Positions 42,887 through 51,578 of a stretch of DNA of 64,000 nucleotides are shown here, in pieces. The notes beneath the pieces were generated by a model that ran no database searches, had not been told where the DNA came from, and saw only the letters and a list, made by a program, of their open reading frames with translations. The stretch covers positions 186,001 to 250,000 of the forward strand of contig CAWGNN010000006.1 in the NCBI GenBank assembly GCA_963824105.1, given 5' to 3'. This stretch comes from CAWDVB01 sp963824105 (GTDB lineage: Bacteria > Actinomycetota > Actinomycetes > Propionibacteriales > Nocardioidaceae). Every line of letters begins with the position of its first letter. Within the stretch, counting starts at the first letter, position 1. The translations under genes were made by a program, and so were the position numbers.

Positions 42887-44083
42887 GTGGTCATTGAGCA
42901 CGTGCGTCGTACGGCGAGCCTGAGCCTGGCCATCCTCGCCACGTTGACCGCCTGCACCGGTCCTCCGGGTTCAGAGGCGCAGTCCACGGCGACCAGCGCC
43001 AGCAACGCGTCGGTGGCTCCCACGTCGGTTGAACCAACCGCGAGCATCTCGTTGGAACCGGTGCAGCGGTTCGACCTGGGCAAGCGCGAGGCCTGGCCCT
43101 TCGCTCTGACCCCGACCGGGGTGTTGGCACCCGTGACATCCATTGGCGGGGCGTCCGCGGAGCAGGTCTGGCTCCTCGACCTCGCCACCGGCGGACAGTC
43201 GGTCGTCGCCAGGACCGAGTGGCCGGGCGGCGCCATCGGCGGGGTCGCCGCAGCCGGTCAGTGGGCCGTCTGGGTCGACATGAAGCGGGTGCAGACCGAT
43301 TCCCCGCCCTGGGGCGTGCTGTGGAAGATCTGGGCGAAGAACCTTGCCACCGACCAGCAGATCCTTCTCGACACCAACGGCACGGCCACCGACGTCTCGT
43401 TCTCCGCGTCGGCCCCCCGGCTGATCAGCGGCGACGGCTACGTCGGCTGGGCGAAGCCCGGGGACGATGGGTTCGTGCGGCAGCTCGTCTGGAGGGCGGG
43501 CTGGGCGAGTCCTCGGACCCTGTCGCTCCAGCTCCAGGGCTTCATCGGCGCTTCGGCCATCGTCGACGGGAAGCTGATCTTCCGGCTCCTGTCGGACGTC
43601 GAATGGCGTCTGGATCGTGGGCTCGGCGACTGCTGGTCCTCCCCCATCGACGGCAGCGAGGCGCCGCAGAGCTTGACCCACAGCGGACTGGTGCGGAGCT
43701 GCAAAATGACCGGCACCGACCTGGTGTGGACCGAGCACATCGACCCCAAGACGAACCGCAAGGCGTTGGTCTCCAAGGCCGGGGACTATCCGTACAAGCT
43801 GATGACACTGAGCCTGACGGACCCATCAGCGCCACGAGCCATCCATCAGGGAATCATGCAGATGGGCCCGCCCATCGTCGGGACCGACTTCACCTGGTGG
43901 GTCCCTTTCGGCGCTCCAGTGATCTCGTCCCTGACCTCACCGGCCCAGGTGGCCGTGAAGGGCGCCAACCGGGACTTCATCAGGGTGGTGGCGGCCGATG
44001 GGCAGCTGGTCGCCTACCAACTCCGGACCAAGAGCCAGAGGACGATCATCTCCGTGGCGAGGGTGGTTTCGTCGTCCCCCTAG
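42887..44083 (+). CDS. Secreted lipoprotein with beta-propeller-like domain
   Basis: From GTG 42887 (GAGCGGGGG upstream; TAGACT about 30 nt before is a candidate -10) the 398-residue product begins with a lipoprotein signal peptide ending LATLTACTG. A Ser/Thr/Ala-rich linker (residues about 25-55) leads to a domain of repeated W-rich strands (QWAVWVDMK, YVGWAKPGDDG, DLVWTEHID, DFTWWVPFG), which reads like a TolB/WD-type propeller. Role unknown; anchored outside the membrane. Confidence 0.8.
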   Translation: MVIEHVRRTASLSLAILATLTACTGPPGSEAQSTATSASNASVAPTSVEPTASISLEPVQRFDLGKREAWPFALTPTGVLAPVTSIGGASAEQVWLLDLATGGQSVVARTEWPGGAIGGVAAAGQWAVWVDMKRVQTDSPPWGVLWKIWAKNLATDQQILLDTNGTATDVSFSASAPRLISGDGYVGWAKPGDDGFVRQLVWRAGWASPRTLSLQLQGFIGASAIVDGKLIFRLLSDVEWRLDRGLGDCWSSPIDGSEAPQSLTHSGLVRSCKMTGTDLVWTEHIDPKTNRKALVSKAGDYPYKLMTLSLTDPSAPRAIHQGIMQMGPPIVGTDFTWWVPFGAPVISSLTSPAQVAVKGANRDFIRVVAADGQLVAYQLRTKSQRTIISVARVVSSSP

Positions 44084-44174
44084 CGCCGTGCACCTCCGTG
44101 CCGGACGGGCCGAGCGGCACGTGGTCTCCCTCGAAATGATCGGGTCGGGAGCCAGCCGTGTCGGGCGGTGCACC

Positions 44175-44180
44175 TAGCCT
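44175..44180 (+). promoter_or_regulatory. -10 box (TAGCCT), leaderless start of sbcD
   Basis: TAGCCT ends 6 nt before ATG 44187; no Shine-Dalgarno. Confidence 0.55.
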
Positions 44181-44186
44181 GACCCC

Positions 44187-45344
44187 ATGCGTCTGCTGCA
44201 CACGTCCGACTGGCACATCGGTCGCACCTTCCACCAGCACCCGACGCTCGACGCGCTCGACCAGGTGATGGACGGCCTGGTCGATGCGGTGCGCACGCAC
44301 TCGGTGGACGTGGTCGTCGCCGCGGGCGACGTCTTCGACTCCTCGACCCCGTCCGGCGAGGTGTTCGGCCGGCTCGACACCTACCTGCTGCGGATCCGTG
44401 AGGCCGGGGCTCAGGTGGTGCTGACCAGCGGCAACCACGACTCCCCCGAGCGCCTGGGGGCGAGATCGGCCTTCGCCAAGCAGGCCGGGATCCACGTGAT
44501 CACCAGGCCGGAGCAGATCACCGAGCCGGTCACCCTGACCGACGAGCACGGCGACGTCCACTTCTACGGGATCCCGTTCCTCGAGCCGGCCCGGATGCGC
44601 CACGTCTGGACCGACGCCGGGTCGATGCGCACCCAGAAGGACGCCGTGGGCTACGCGATGGACGCCGTCCGTGCCGACCTCGCCCAGCGCGAGGGCCGGT
44701 CGGTCGTCCTGGCGCACACCTTCGTGCAGGGGGCCGAGGGCGAGTCCTGCGACTCCGAGCGCGACATCGTCGGTGGCGTCGACAAGGTTCCCGTGCCGTA
44801 CTTCGACGACGTCACCTACGCCGCACTGGGCCACATCCACGGCCGGGCCACGCTCGCCGACAGCGTCCGCTACAGCGGGGCGCTGCTGCACTACTCGTTC
44901 TCCGAGTCCGGCAAGCCGCGCGGCGGCTGGCTCGTCGACCTCGACGCCTCCGGGCTCGCCGAGGTTGCGTGGGTCGACCTGCCGGTGCCGCGCGCGGTCA
45001 CCGTCCTGACCGGCACGCTCGACGGCCTGCTCCACGACGACGCGTTCGCCGAGTTCACTGAGCACTGGGTCAGCGCGATCCTCACCGACAACGTCCGGCC
45101 GCTCGACCCGATGCGCAAGCTGCAGCAGCGCTTCCCGCACTGCGCTCATCTGGAGTTCCGCCCGAGCGAGGTGCACGACGACGGTGGCAGCAGCTACGCC
45201 GCCCTGGTGAAGGGCAAGACCGACGACGAGCTGGTCGACGCCTTCCTGGTCAAGGTGCGCAACGGCGCCGGGCCCGGCGACGACGAGGCGGCGCTGATCC
45301 GTGACGTGATCGGCACTCGTGATGCGAGGCAGGCGGCGAAGTGA
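44187..45344 (+). CDS. sbcD: Exonuclease SbcCD subunit D
   Basis: This 385-residue Mre11-type nuclease subunit has the phosphoesterase motifs HTSDWHIGRTF, AAGDVFDSSTPS, SGNHDSPERLG and GHIHGRAT, which bind two Mn ions. With SbcC it opens hairpin and protein-blocked DNA ends. The stop overlaps sbcC by 4 nt (GTGA). C-terminal capping region (about 280-385) is present. Confidence 0.97.
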   Translation: MRLLHTSDWHIGRTFHQHPTLDALDQVMDGLVDAVRTHSVDVVVAAGDVFDSSTPSGEVFGRLDTYLLRIREAGAQVVLTSGNHDSPERLGARSAFAKQAGIHVITRPEQITEPVTLTDEHGDVHFYGIPFLEPARMRHVWTDAGSMRTQKDAVGYAMDAVRADLAQREGRSVVLAHTFVQGAEGESCDSERDIVGGVDKVPVPYFDDVTYAALGHIHGRATLADSVRYSGALLHYSFSESGKPRGGWLVDLDASGLAEVAWVDLPVPRAVTVLTGTLDGLLHDDAFAEFTEHWVSAILTDNVRPLDPMRKLQQRFPHCAHLEFRPSEVHDDGGSSYAALVKGKTDDELVDAFLVKVRNGAGPGDDEAALIRDVIGTRDARQAAK

Positions 45345-48289
45345 GGATCCACAGCGTCAGCATGCAAGGCTTCGGCCCGTACGCCGGCACGGAGATGGTC
45401 GACTTCGACGCCTTCGCCGACGACGGCCTCTTCCTGATCACCGGCAAGACGGGGTCCGGGAAGACCTCGATCCTCGACGCGATCTGCTTCGCGCTCTTCG
45501 GCAGCATCCCCCGCTACGACGGCACCGTCGGAGGGAAGGTGCGCAGCGACTACATCGGGGACGATGAGGTCTCCCGGGTCGAGCTGGAGTTCAGCACCGG
45601 TGAGGGTCGCTACCGGATCCGGCGCGAGCCCGAGCACCACCCCGAGCACCGCAAGACGCCGATCCAGCAGAAGGCCGAGATCGCCCGGGTCGACGGTGAC
45701 GGCGAGGAGGTGCTCGACACCCAGGTCCGCAACGTCGGACACCGCGTGGCCGAGATCGTGGGGCTGAGCGCCGAGCAGTTCCTCCAGGTGATCCTGCTGG
45801 CGCAGGGGAAGTTCCAGGAGTTCCTGGTCGCCGACAGCGGCAAGCGCCGAGACCTGCTGCGGACCCTGTTCAAGACCCGGCGCTTCGACGACTACACGAC
45901 CGAACTCGCCGACCGCGCCCGCAAGCTGCGCGAGCAGCTGACCACCTCTTCGACGGTCATCACCGAGAACCTCGAGTCCCTGGCCCAGACGGTCGGCCGA
46001 GAGATCGCCGACTCGGTCGACGTCGGCTCCGGGGCGGGCGTGCTCGCCTGGGCAGAGCCGATCCGCGAGGAGCAGCGCGAGTCCGTCGCGGCGGCGGCCG
46101 TGAAGGCCGAGCACGCTGCGGACGCATTCAAGAGGGCTGACTCCGCGCTGAAGACGGCCGAGAAGGTCCACGAGCTCCAGGAGCGCCGCGACTCGGCGCG
46201 GGCCCGCAAGTCCGCATTGGAGGCCGAGGCGGAGGCGGTCGCCGTGGCCGGCGAGAGTCTGAAGGCGGCCCGCAAGGCCGAGCTGGCCTGGCAGCGAGTG
46301 GAGTCGAGCCGTGCCGCCCAGGACGTGAACGATGCCGCAGCCTCCGTGCACGGCGACGCGCTGGCGGCCTTCCAGGCGGCCCACCCCGATGACTCCACCT
46401 CCGTCACGGACCTGAACGCTCAGGTCGACGCGCTCACCCGGCAAGCCGGTGAGCTCGGTGGCGCCCGGGACCTCGAGGAGCAACTCCCGGATCTGGAACG
46501 GGCCGCGCAGGAGACGGCGACCGACCTGGCCGACTTCGACGGGGCCACGGCGGCGCTCCCCACCGAGCGGAAGGAGCTCCACGAGCAGTTGACCGCGCTG
46601 GAGACGGACGCCGAGGCGCTCTCCCAGAAGGCCGACCAACTTTCGTCGGCCCAGCAGGAGTACGACGCACTGGCCCGCCGGCTCGATGCGGCTCACAGGG
46701 CCGAACGGACCGCGGCCGAGATCGAGGCCGCCAAGCAGCTCCAGCTGACCGCGGGCCGGGCGCTCGAAGCGGCCCTTGCTGCGCGGAACGACCTGCTCGA
46801 GAGGCGGCTCGGCGGATACGCCGGCGAGCTCGCCGAGGCCCTGGCCGGTGGCGAGCCGTGTCCGGTCTGCGGCTCCACCTCCCATCCTCACCCCGCGGCC
46901 CTCGCTGAGGACTACCCCACCGAAGCAGATCTCGAGGCCGCCGAGGAGAAGGCCAAGGAGACCGATGTCGAGGCCAAGCGGGCCGACGACAAGGTCGCCC
47001 GGCTCACGACCCGGTGGGAGACCGAGACCGAGGAGGCGGGGGCCCCGGTCGTCGAGCTGGAGACCGAGTGCGCCACGGCGAAGGCAGCCCTGGAGGCTGT
47101 GCGCAAGGCCGCCGGCGAGCTCAAGAAGGTCGCCGCCGAGCAGGACCGGCTGCGGTTGGCGATCGAGGGGAAGACGGAGGCGATCGAGGCGGCCCAGGCC
47201 CGCCGTACCGTGCTCTCCAGCGCGATGACCCTGGCCGCCAAGCAGGCGAAGGACGCGATCACCAAGGTCACCCACGCGCGAGCGGACCACCCCTCCGTCG
47301 CCGCGCGGATCGACGCCATCGAAACTCACCTCGGCCTGGCTCGTGACCTCCGGGAGGCGACGACCTCCCTGGAATCCTCGGTGACCGACCTGAAGAAGGC
47401 CGGGGCCGCCCTGGCAGACGCCCTCGCCCAGCACGGATTCGCCGATGCGGCCCACGTGGAGCAGGCCCGCCTCACCACCGGCGAGCAGTCGGCGCTGGAG
47501 CGCCGCGTGCGCGACCACGAGACCGGACTGCGCAGCGTGACGGAGACACTCGCGGACCCCGCGATGAAGGACCTGCCCGAGGAGCCGGTCGACCTCACCA
47601 CACCCCAGCAGGCCGCCGGGGCAGCCGACGCGCTGGCCAAGGAGACCAACGACGTCCACGTCACACTCAAGGCGACTCTGGCGACCGTCGAGCGGCTGGT
47701 CTCCAGGATCGGGGAGGCGACACACCAGAGCGCCCAGCTCCGAGCCCGCTACGAGGTGGTCAACGGTCTCGCTGCCGCGGTACGTGGCCAGGGGTCGAAC
47801 ACCCTGAAGATGTGGCTGGAGACCTTCGTCCTCACCGCCGAGCTGGAGGAGATCGTGGCGGCGGCCAACACCCGGCTCACCAAGATGAGCCAGGGCCGCT
47901 ACGAGCTGCTGCACACCGACGAGGTGGGCCGGGGCCAGTCGGGTCTCTCCCTCTCGGTGCTCGACGCCCACACCGGCCAGGGACGGCCACCCGAGTCGCT
48001 CTCCGGCGGCGAGAAGTTCCAGGCCTCGCTGGCCCTGGCCCTCGGTCTGGCCGAGGTGGTGACCAGCCGCAACGGCGGCCTCCGGCTGGAGACGCTCTTC
48101 ATCGACGAAGGGTTCGGCTCGCTGGACTCCGACACCCTCGAGACCACCATGGCCACCCTCGACAGCCTCCGCGAGGGCGGCCGGACGGTCGGGCTGATCA
48201 GTCACGTGGAGTCGATGAAGGAGACGATCCCGTCGAAGCTCTACGTCGACGTCGTCGAGGGTGGCGGCTCAACGATCCGAACCGGCTAG
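45341..48289 (+). CDS. sbcC: Exonuclease SbcCD subunit C
   Basis: This 982-residue Rad50-type ATPase has Walker A LITGKTGSGKTSILDAICFA at residues about 30-49, long coiled coils on both sides, a zinc hook CPVC at 507-510 (C507 and C510) and the C-terminal signature SLSGGEKFQASLALALGLAE with Walker B TLFIDEGFGSLD. GTG 45341 overlaps the sbcD stop. SbcCD probably limits inverted repeats, relevant here given several long palindromes in the window. Confidence 0.97.
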   Translation: MRIHSVSMQGFGPYAGTEMVDFDAFADDGLFLITGKTGSGKTSILDAICFALFGSIPRYDGTVGGKVRSDYIGDDEVSRVELEFSTGEGRYRIRREPEHHPEHRKTPIQQKAEIARVDGDGEEVLDTQVRNVGHRVAEIVGLSAEQFLQVILLAQGKFQEFLVADSGKRRDLLRTLFKTRRFDDYTTELADRARKLREQLTTSSTVITENLESLAQTVGREIADSVDVGSGAGVLAWAEPIREEQRESVAAAAVKAEHAADAFKRADSALKTAEKVHELQERRDSARARKSALEAEAEAVAVAGESLKAARKAELAWQRVESSRAAQDVNDAAASVHGDALAAFQAAHPDDSTSVTDLNAQVDALTRQAGELGGARDLEEQLPDLERAAQETATDLADFDGATAALPTERKELHEQLTALETDAEALSQKADQLSSAQQEYDALARRLDAAHRAERTAAEIEAAKQLQLTAGRALEAALAARNDLLERRLGGYAGELAEALAGGEPCPVCGSTSHPHPAALAEDYPTEADLEAAEEKAKETDVEAKRADDKVARLTTRWETETEEAGAPVVELETECATAKAALEAVRKAAGELKKVAAEQDRLRLAIEGKTEAIEAAQARRTVLSSAMTLAAKQAKDAITKVTHARADHPSVAARIDAIETHLGLARDLREATTSLESSVTDLKKAGAALADALAQHGFADAAHVEQARLTTGEQSALERRVRDHETGLRSVTETLADPAMKDLPEEPVDLTTPQQAAGAADALAKETNDVHVTLKATLATVERLVSRIGEATHQSAQLRARYEVVNGLAAAVRGQGSNTLKMWLETFVLTAELEEIVAAANTRLTKMSQGRYELLHTDEVGRGQSGLSLSVLDAHTGQGRPPESLSGGEKFQASLALALGLAEVVTSRNGGLRLETLFIDEGFGSLDSDTLETTMATLDSLREGGRTVGLISHVESMKETIPSKLYVDVVEGGGSTIRTG

Positions 48290-48298
48290 CTGAAGCAG

Positions 48299-48541
48299 AT
48301 GACCGGCTGTTGGCGGAGCGAGGCACGCAGCGAGGGCCGCAGCAAGCAGGAACTGGCCCGTGAGGCGATCCACGCCTACCTGACAGACCAAGTGCGACGC
48401 CTTGAGGACCTTGAGGACGACCTGGCGCTGGCCCGCTCCCGGTTGCGCCAGCAGCTGGGAGAGGTGACCTATGTCTCTCAAGCCGAGGCCAGGTCCGCCC
48501 TGGGACTCCCGCCGTCAGCACCTCGGAGCGCCCTCGCTTGA
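48299..48541 (+). CDS. Antitoxin of a RelE-type module, N-terminus apparently damaged
   Basis: The 80-codon frame has a good antitoxin body (EARSEGRSKQELAREAIHAYL, LARSRLRQQLGEVTYVSQAEARSALGL) but starts with MTGCWRS, not the usual RHH strand. In the next frame the bases before about 48325 read EADDRLLAER, which would join well to ARSEGRSKQ. A one-base error or a real frameshift is likely. It lies 9 bp after sbcC and its stop overlaps the toxin start (TTGA). Confidence 0.65.
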   Translation: MTGCWRSEARSEGRSKQELAREAIHAYLTDQVRRLEDLEDDLALARSRLRQQLGEVTYVSQAEARSALGLPPSAPRSALA

Positions 48542-48789
48542 CGTACGAGATCACCTGGGCTGACGAGGCGTTCGCGACCGCCCAGGCATTCATGGACGAC
48601 GACCCCGCCGGGCTGGCGACCATCTTCGACGCCGTGGACGACCTGGCCAGCAATCCGCGCCCGCCACCAGCCTTCCCTTGGGGCAGCACCGCCTTCCTCC
48701 GCCTTCGCGTCGGCCGATACCGCGTTCTGTTCGAGATCGACGACCAGCTCATCCGGATCGACGTCATCCACCCGGGCCGAAACGGCTGA
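48538..48789 (+). CDS. RelE/ParE-family toxin
   Basis: This 83-residue protein has the RelE/ParE fold (TYEITWADEAFATAQAF, then LRVGRYRVLFEIDDQLIRID and a C-terminal HPGR). The basic residues in RVGRYRVLF and the final RNG segment would form the catalytic surface of a ribosome-dependent mRNA nuclease. TTG 48538 overlaps the antitoxin stop by 4 nt, which decides the start. Confidence 0.85.
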   Translation: MTYEITWADEAFATAQAFMDDDPAGLATIFDAVDDLASNPRPPPAFPWGSTAFLRLRVGRYRVLFEIDDQLIRIDVIHPGRNG

Positions 48790-48849
48790 AGTCCCAGGCA
48801 CACGCGTCATAGCGGAGCCGGAAGGAGGCGCCCTTGGCGCCGGCGGTGG

Positions 48850-49386
48850 TCAGCCCCACATCTCGGCAAGGGCGCGGACGACCTTGAGGTCGCGGGTTGT
48901 CCCGGGGCCGAGCAGTTTCTCCAACCGGGCGTTGCTCAGCTTGGCCTGGTGGAACGGCGTGAGGATCTGCCAGTGCACCGCACGCCCGACGACGCGAGCG
49001 GCCTCACCTGGGAGCTCCAGGGCGTGCACGGCGTCCACACCCGACGGGTCAGGCTCGTCGGCCAGGAAGCTGACGTAGCGGCGAACCTCCCCACCGGAGA
49101 CGAGATCAGGCAGACCGTTGGCGTCGGCGGCGATCTGCACCAGATCCTCGGGGCGGTAGACCATGCAGGTGACATCGAATCCGCACAGCCGGGCCAGCTC
49201 GTCTTGCAGGAACGTCCGCACCTTGGTGGGTGAGCGCATCCCGGTCGTGAAGCGCACATTGCCCGTCTGGATGTAGGTCTCGACGTCGCCGAGCCCGGCG
49301 CTGGCGAGGTGGTCGCGTAGGGCGGCCATCCTCACGGTGCGGCCGCCGACGTTCACGGCCCGCAGGAACGCGACGTACCTAGCCAT
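48850..49386 (-). CDS. DUF1697 family protein
   Basis: This 178-residue protein of the DUF1697 family has the family start RYVAFLRAVNVGGRTVRMAA and YIQTGNVRF, followed by WQILTPFHQAKLSNARLEKL. The family is widespread and uncharacterised. Start ATG 49386. It lies convergent to the RelE-type gene; a GGCGCC-CTT-GGCGCC hairpin (48827-48841) sits between them. Confidence 0.9.
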   Translation of the reverse strand: MARYVAFLRAVNVGGRTVRMAALRDHLASAGLGDVETYIQTGNVRFTTGMRSPTKVRTFLQDELARLCGFDVTCMVYRPEDLVQIAADANGLPDLVSGGEVRRYVSFLADEPDPSGVDAVHALELPGEAARVVGRAVHWQILTPFHQAKLSNARLEKLLGPGTTRDLKVVRALAEMWG

Positions 49387-49404
49387 CAGTCATCGATCCA
49401 GCGC

Positions 49405-50625
49405 TCAGCTGTTGGAGAAGACGGCGGCGTCGCCGGGGTCCTCGGGGCCGCGGCCCGCCCAGGACCAGGCGTACGACGGGTCCTCGCAGGCCAGTCCGGC
49501 CTCACCGAGCTCGAGCGGGCGGAAGGTGTCGACCATGACTGCGGTCTCGTCGAACGCCTCCACACCGAGGCTCGCCTCGATGGCAGAGGGCTGCGGACCG
49601 TGCGCGTGGCCGCCGGGGTGCAGCGAGATGGAGCCCAGACCGATGGCCGTCCCCTTGCGAGCCTCGTAGTCGCCGCCGACGTAGAACATGACCTCGTCGC
49701 TGTCGACGTTGGAGTGGTAGTAGGGCACCGGCACGGCCAGCGGGTGGTAGTCGACCTTGCGCGGCAGGAAGTTGCAGATCACGAAGTTGTAGCCCTCGAA
49801 GACCTGGTGCACCGGCGGCGGCTGGTGCACCTTGCCGGTGATCGGCATGTAGTCCTCGATGTTGAACGTGTACGGGTAGAGGCAGCCGTCCCAGCCGACG
49901 ACGTCGAACGGGTGGGTGGCATAGACCACGCGGGAGCCGACCAGCCCATGGCTGCCGCGGTGTTTGACCAGCACCTCGACGTCGGTCCCGTCCTCGAGCA
50001 ACGGCACGGCCGGCCCGTGCAGGTCTCGCTCGCAGAACGGCGCGTGCTCGAGGAGCTGGCCGTAGCGGGAGAGATAGCGCTTCGGCGGGGCGATGTGGCT
50101 GTTGGCCTCGACCGGATAGAGCAGGCTGCGCTCGGCCGGCACCCAACGGTGGACCGTCGCCCGCGGGATGATCACGTAGTCACCGGACCGGTAGGACAGC
50201 ACGCCGAAGACGGTCTCGACCGTCCCGGACCCGGACTCGACGTAGACGCATTCGTCACCCACGGCGTTGCTGTACAACGGCGACGCGACGTCGGCGACGG
50301 CGTACCCGATCCGGACGTCGCCGTTGCCGAGGACGAGGCGTCGCGACCCGACCGCGTCCGGTTCGGCGGGAGCCTGGCCCACCAGGTCGTGCAGCCGCAG
50401 GTGCCGAGGCTTGAGCGGATGGTTGGCGACGGTCGTCTGATCCGGCAGGGTCCAGTCCTGGCTGTCGACGATCGCCGACGGGACACCACGGTGGTAAAGC
50501 AGCGAGGAGTCCGAGGAGAATCCCTCCTCCCCCATCAGCTCCTCGTAGCGGAGCGCGCCGGAGTCGTCGCGGAACTGGGTGTGGCGCGTGTGGGGGATCT
50601 CCCCGACGCTGCGGTAGTAGGCCAT
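49405..50625 (-). CDS. hmgA: Homogentisate 1,2-dioxygenase
   Basis: This 406-residue cupin enzyme opens the ring of homogentisate to maleylacetoacetate in tyrosine catabolism. Iron ligands lie in VPYYHSNVDSDEVMFYVGG and SISLHPGGHAHGPQPSAIEA. The N-terminal region has YEELMGEEGFSSDSSLLYH, typical of bacterial HmgA. Start ATG 50625. It is divergent from the unknown gene plus FAH pair over a 71-bp gap, with hpd 3.7 kb away. Confidence 0.96.
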   Translation of the reverse strand: MAYYRSVGEIPHTRHTQFRDDSGALRYEELMGEEGFSSDSSLLYHRGVPSAIVDSQDWTLPDQTTVANHPLKPRHLRLHDLVGQAPAEPDAVGSRRLVLGNGDVRIGYAVADVASPLYSNAVGDECVYVESGSGTVETVFGVLSYRSGDYVIIPRATVHRWVPAERSLLYPVEANSHIAPPKRYLSRYGQLLEHAPFCERDLHGPAVPLLEDGTDVEVLVKHRGSHGLVGSRVVYATHPFDVVGWDGCLYPYTFNIEDYMPITGKVHQPPPVHQVFEGYNFVICNFLPRKVDYHPLAVPVPYYHSNVDSDEVMFYVGGDYEARKGTAIGLGSISLHPGGHAHGPQPSAIEASLGVEAFDETAVMVDTFRPLELGEAGLACEDPSYAWSWAGRGPEDPGDAAVFSNS

Positions 50626-50684
50626 GGCGCCACCCTCGTGACGACGCCCCGCGCTGTCAACCGAGGCCCGCCCGTAAGCGGCGG

Positions 50685-50690
50685 TAGGGT
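50685..50690 (+). promoter_or_regulatory. -10 box (TAGGGT), leaderless start of the 50697 gene
   Basis: TAGGGT ends 6 nt before GTG 50697; no Shine-Dalgarno. Confidence 0.55.
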
Positions 50691-50696
50691 CGGAAT

Positions 50697-51578
50697 GTGA
50701 CCTCGACAGCCGTGCCGGAACACTTCGTCGGATTGGTCGACGACGCGGCGATCTTCCCCCCTGGCAACGCCCCGCTCGATGTGGCGGTGGCTGAGCACCT
50801 GAAGCGCCGCGACTCCGATCTCGCCCCGTTTGTCGGACCGTTCGTCGTGGGCGACCTGCGGCTGGCCGAGCTGATCGACCTGGTGGACGACCAGGACCCC
50901 GACGAGCCGATGGACGTGGCCGTGGTGATGTCGACCGGCGCCGGCGGGCTCGATGGGGTAGCCCGCTGGGCGGACCGCCGGGGGCTGGTGGACCTACGCG
51001 GGATCGAGATCCCGGTGCTCGACGACGCGGACCCGGTGTCCGCCGTGCGCCGGGTCGACACCGCCTACCGAGCCAGCGGGGCCGACGCCGACGTGTACGT
51101 CGAGCTGCCGCCCACCCACGGCGACCCGACCCATTCCTGGCTCGCCGCGCTCGACGAGGTCGCCGCTGCGGGGCACCGGGCCAAGTTCCGCACCGGCGGG
51201 GTCACCGCCGACCGGTTCCCGCCCGCTGGCGCGCTGGCCGCCTGGATCCGTGAGGCCCTGGACCGGGAGGTCTCCTTCAAGTGCACCGCCGGACTCCACA
51301 ACGCGGTGCGGCACCGGGACCCGAACACCGGGTTCGAGCACCACGGCTTCCTCAACGTCCTGCTCGCCACCCGCGCCGTCCTCGACGGGGAACCGCCCGA
51401 CGAGGTGGCGCGGCTGCTGGAGCTGAAGGACCCGGCCGCTGTCGCCACGGCGGTCGCGGCACTCGGCGCTGCGGGTATCGCCAGCACCCGGCGTTGGTTC
51501 ACTTCGTTCGGGACCTGTGACGTGCTGGACCCGTGGGAGGACCTGGTGGCCCTCGGACTGATCGAAGGAGCGAGATGA
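50697..51578 (+). CDS. Uncharacterised protein of the tyrosine-catabolism operon
   Basis: This 293-residue soluble protein begins EHFVGLVDDAAIFPPGNAPL and has VSFKCTAGLHNAVRH and FEHHGFLNVLLATRAVL near residues 190-225. I do not recognise the family. The alternating strand-helix pattern and clustered His/Lys residues would suit a barrel enzyme. Its stop overlaps the FAH start by 4 nt (ATGA), so it is co-translated with the last enzyme of the pathway and probably acts on or protects a late intermediate (for example maleyl- to fumarylacetoacetate isomerisation). That role is inference. Confidence 0.75.
   Translation: MTSTAVPEHFVGLVDDAAIFPPGNAPLDVAVAEHLKRRDSDLAPFVGPFVVGDLRLAELIDLVDDQDPDEPMDVAVVMSTGAGGLDGVARWADRRGLVDLRGIEIPVLDDADPVSAVRRVDTAYRASGADADVYVELPPTHGDPTHSWLAALDEVAAAGHRAKFRTGGVTADRFPPAGALAAWIREALDREVSFKCTAGLHNAVRHRDPNTGFEHHGFLNVLLATRAVLDGEPPDEVARLLELKDPAAVATAVAALGAAGIASTRRWFTSFGTCDVLDPWEDLVALGLIEGAR

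Noticed and set aside
45194..48205. Open frame of 1,003 codons antisense to sbcC
   Set aside because: It mirrors the high GC3 codons of sbcC, has no start signal or domain, and sbcC shows full Rad50 motifs.
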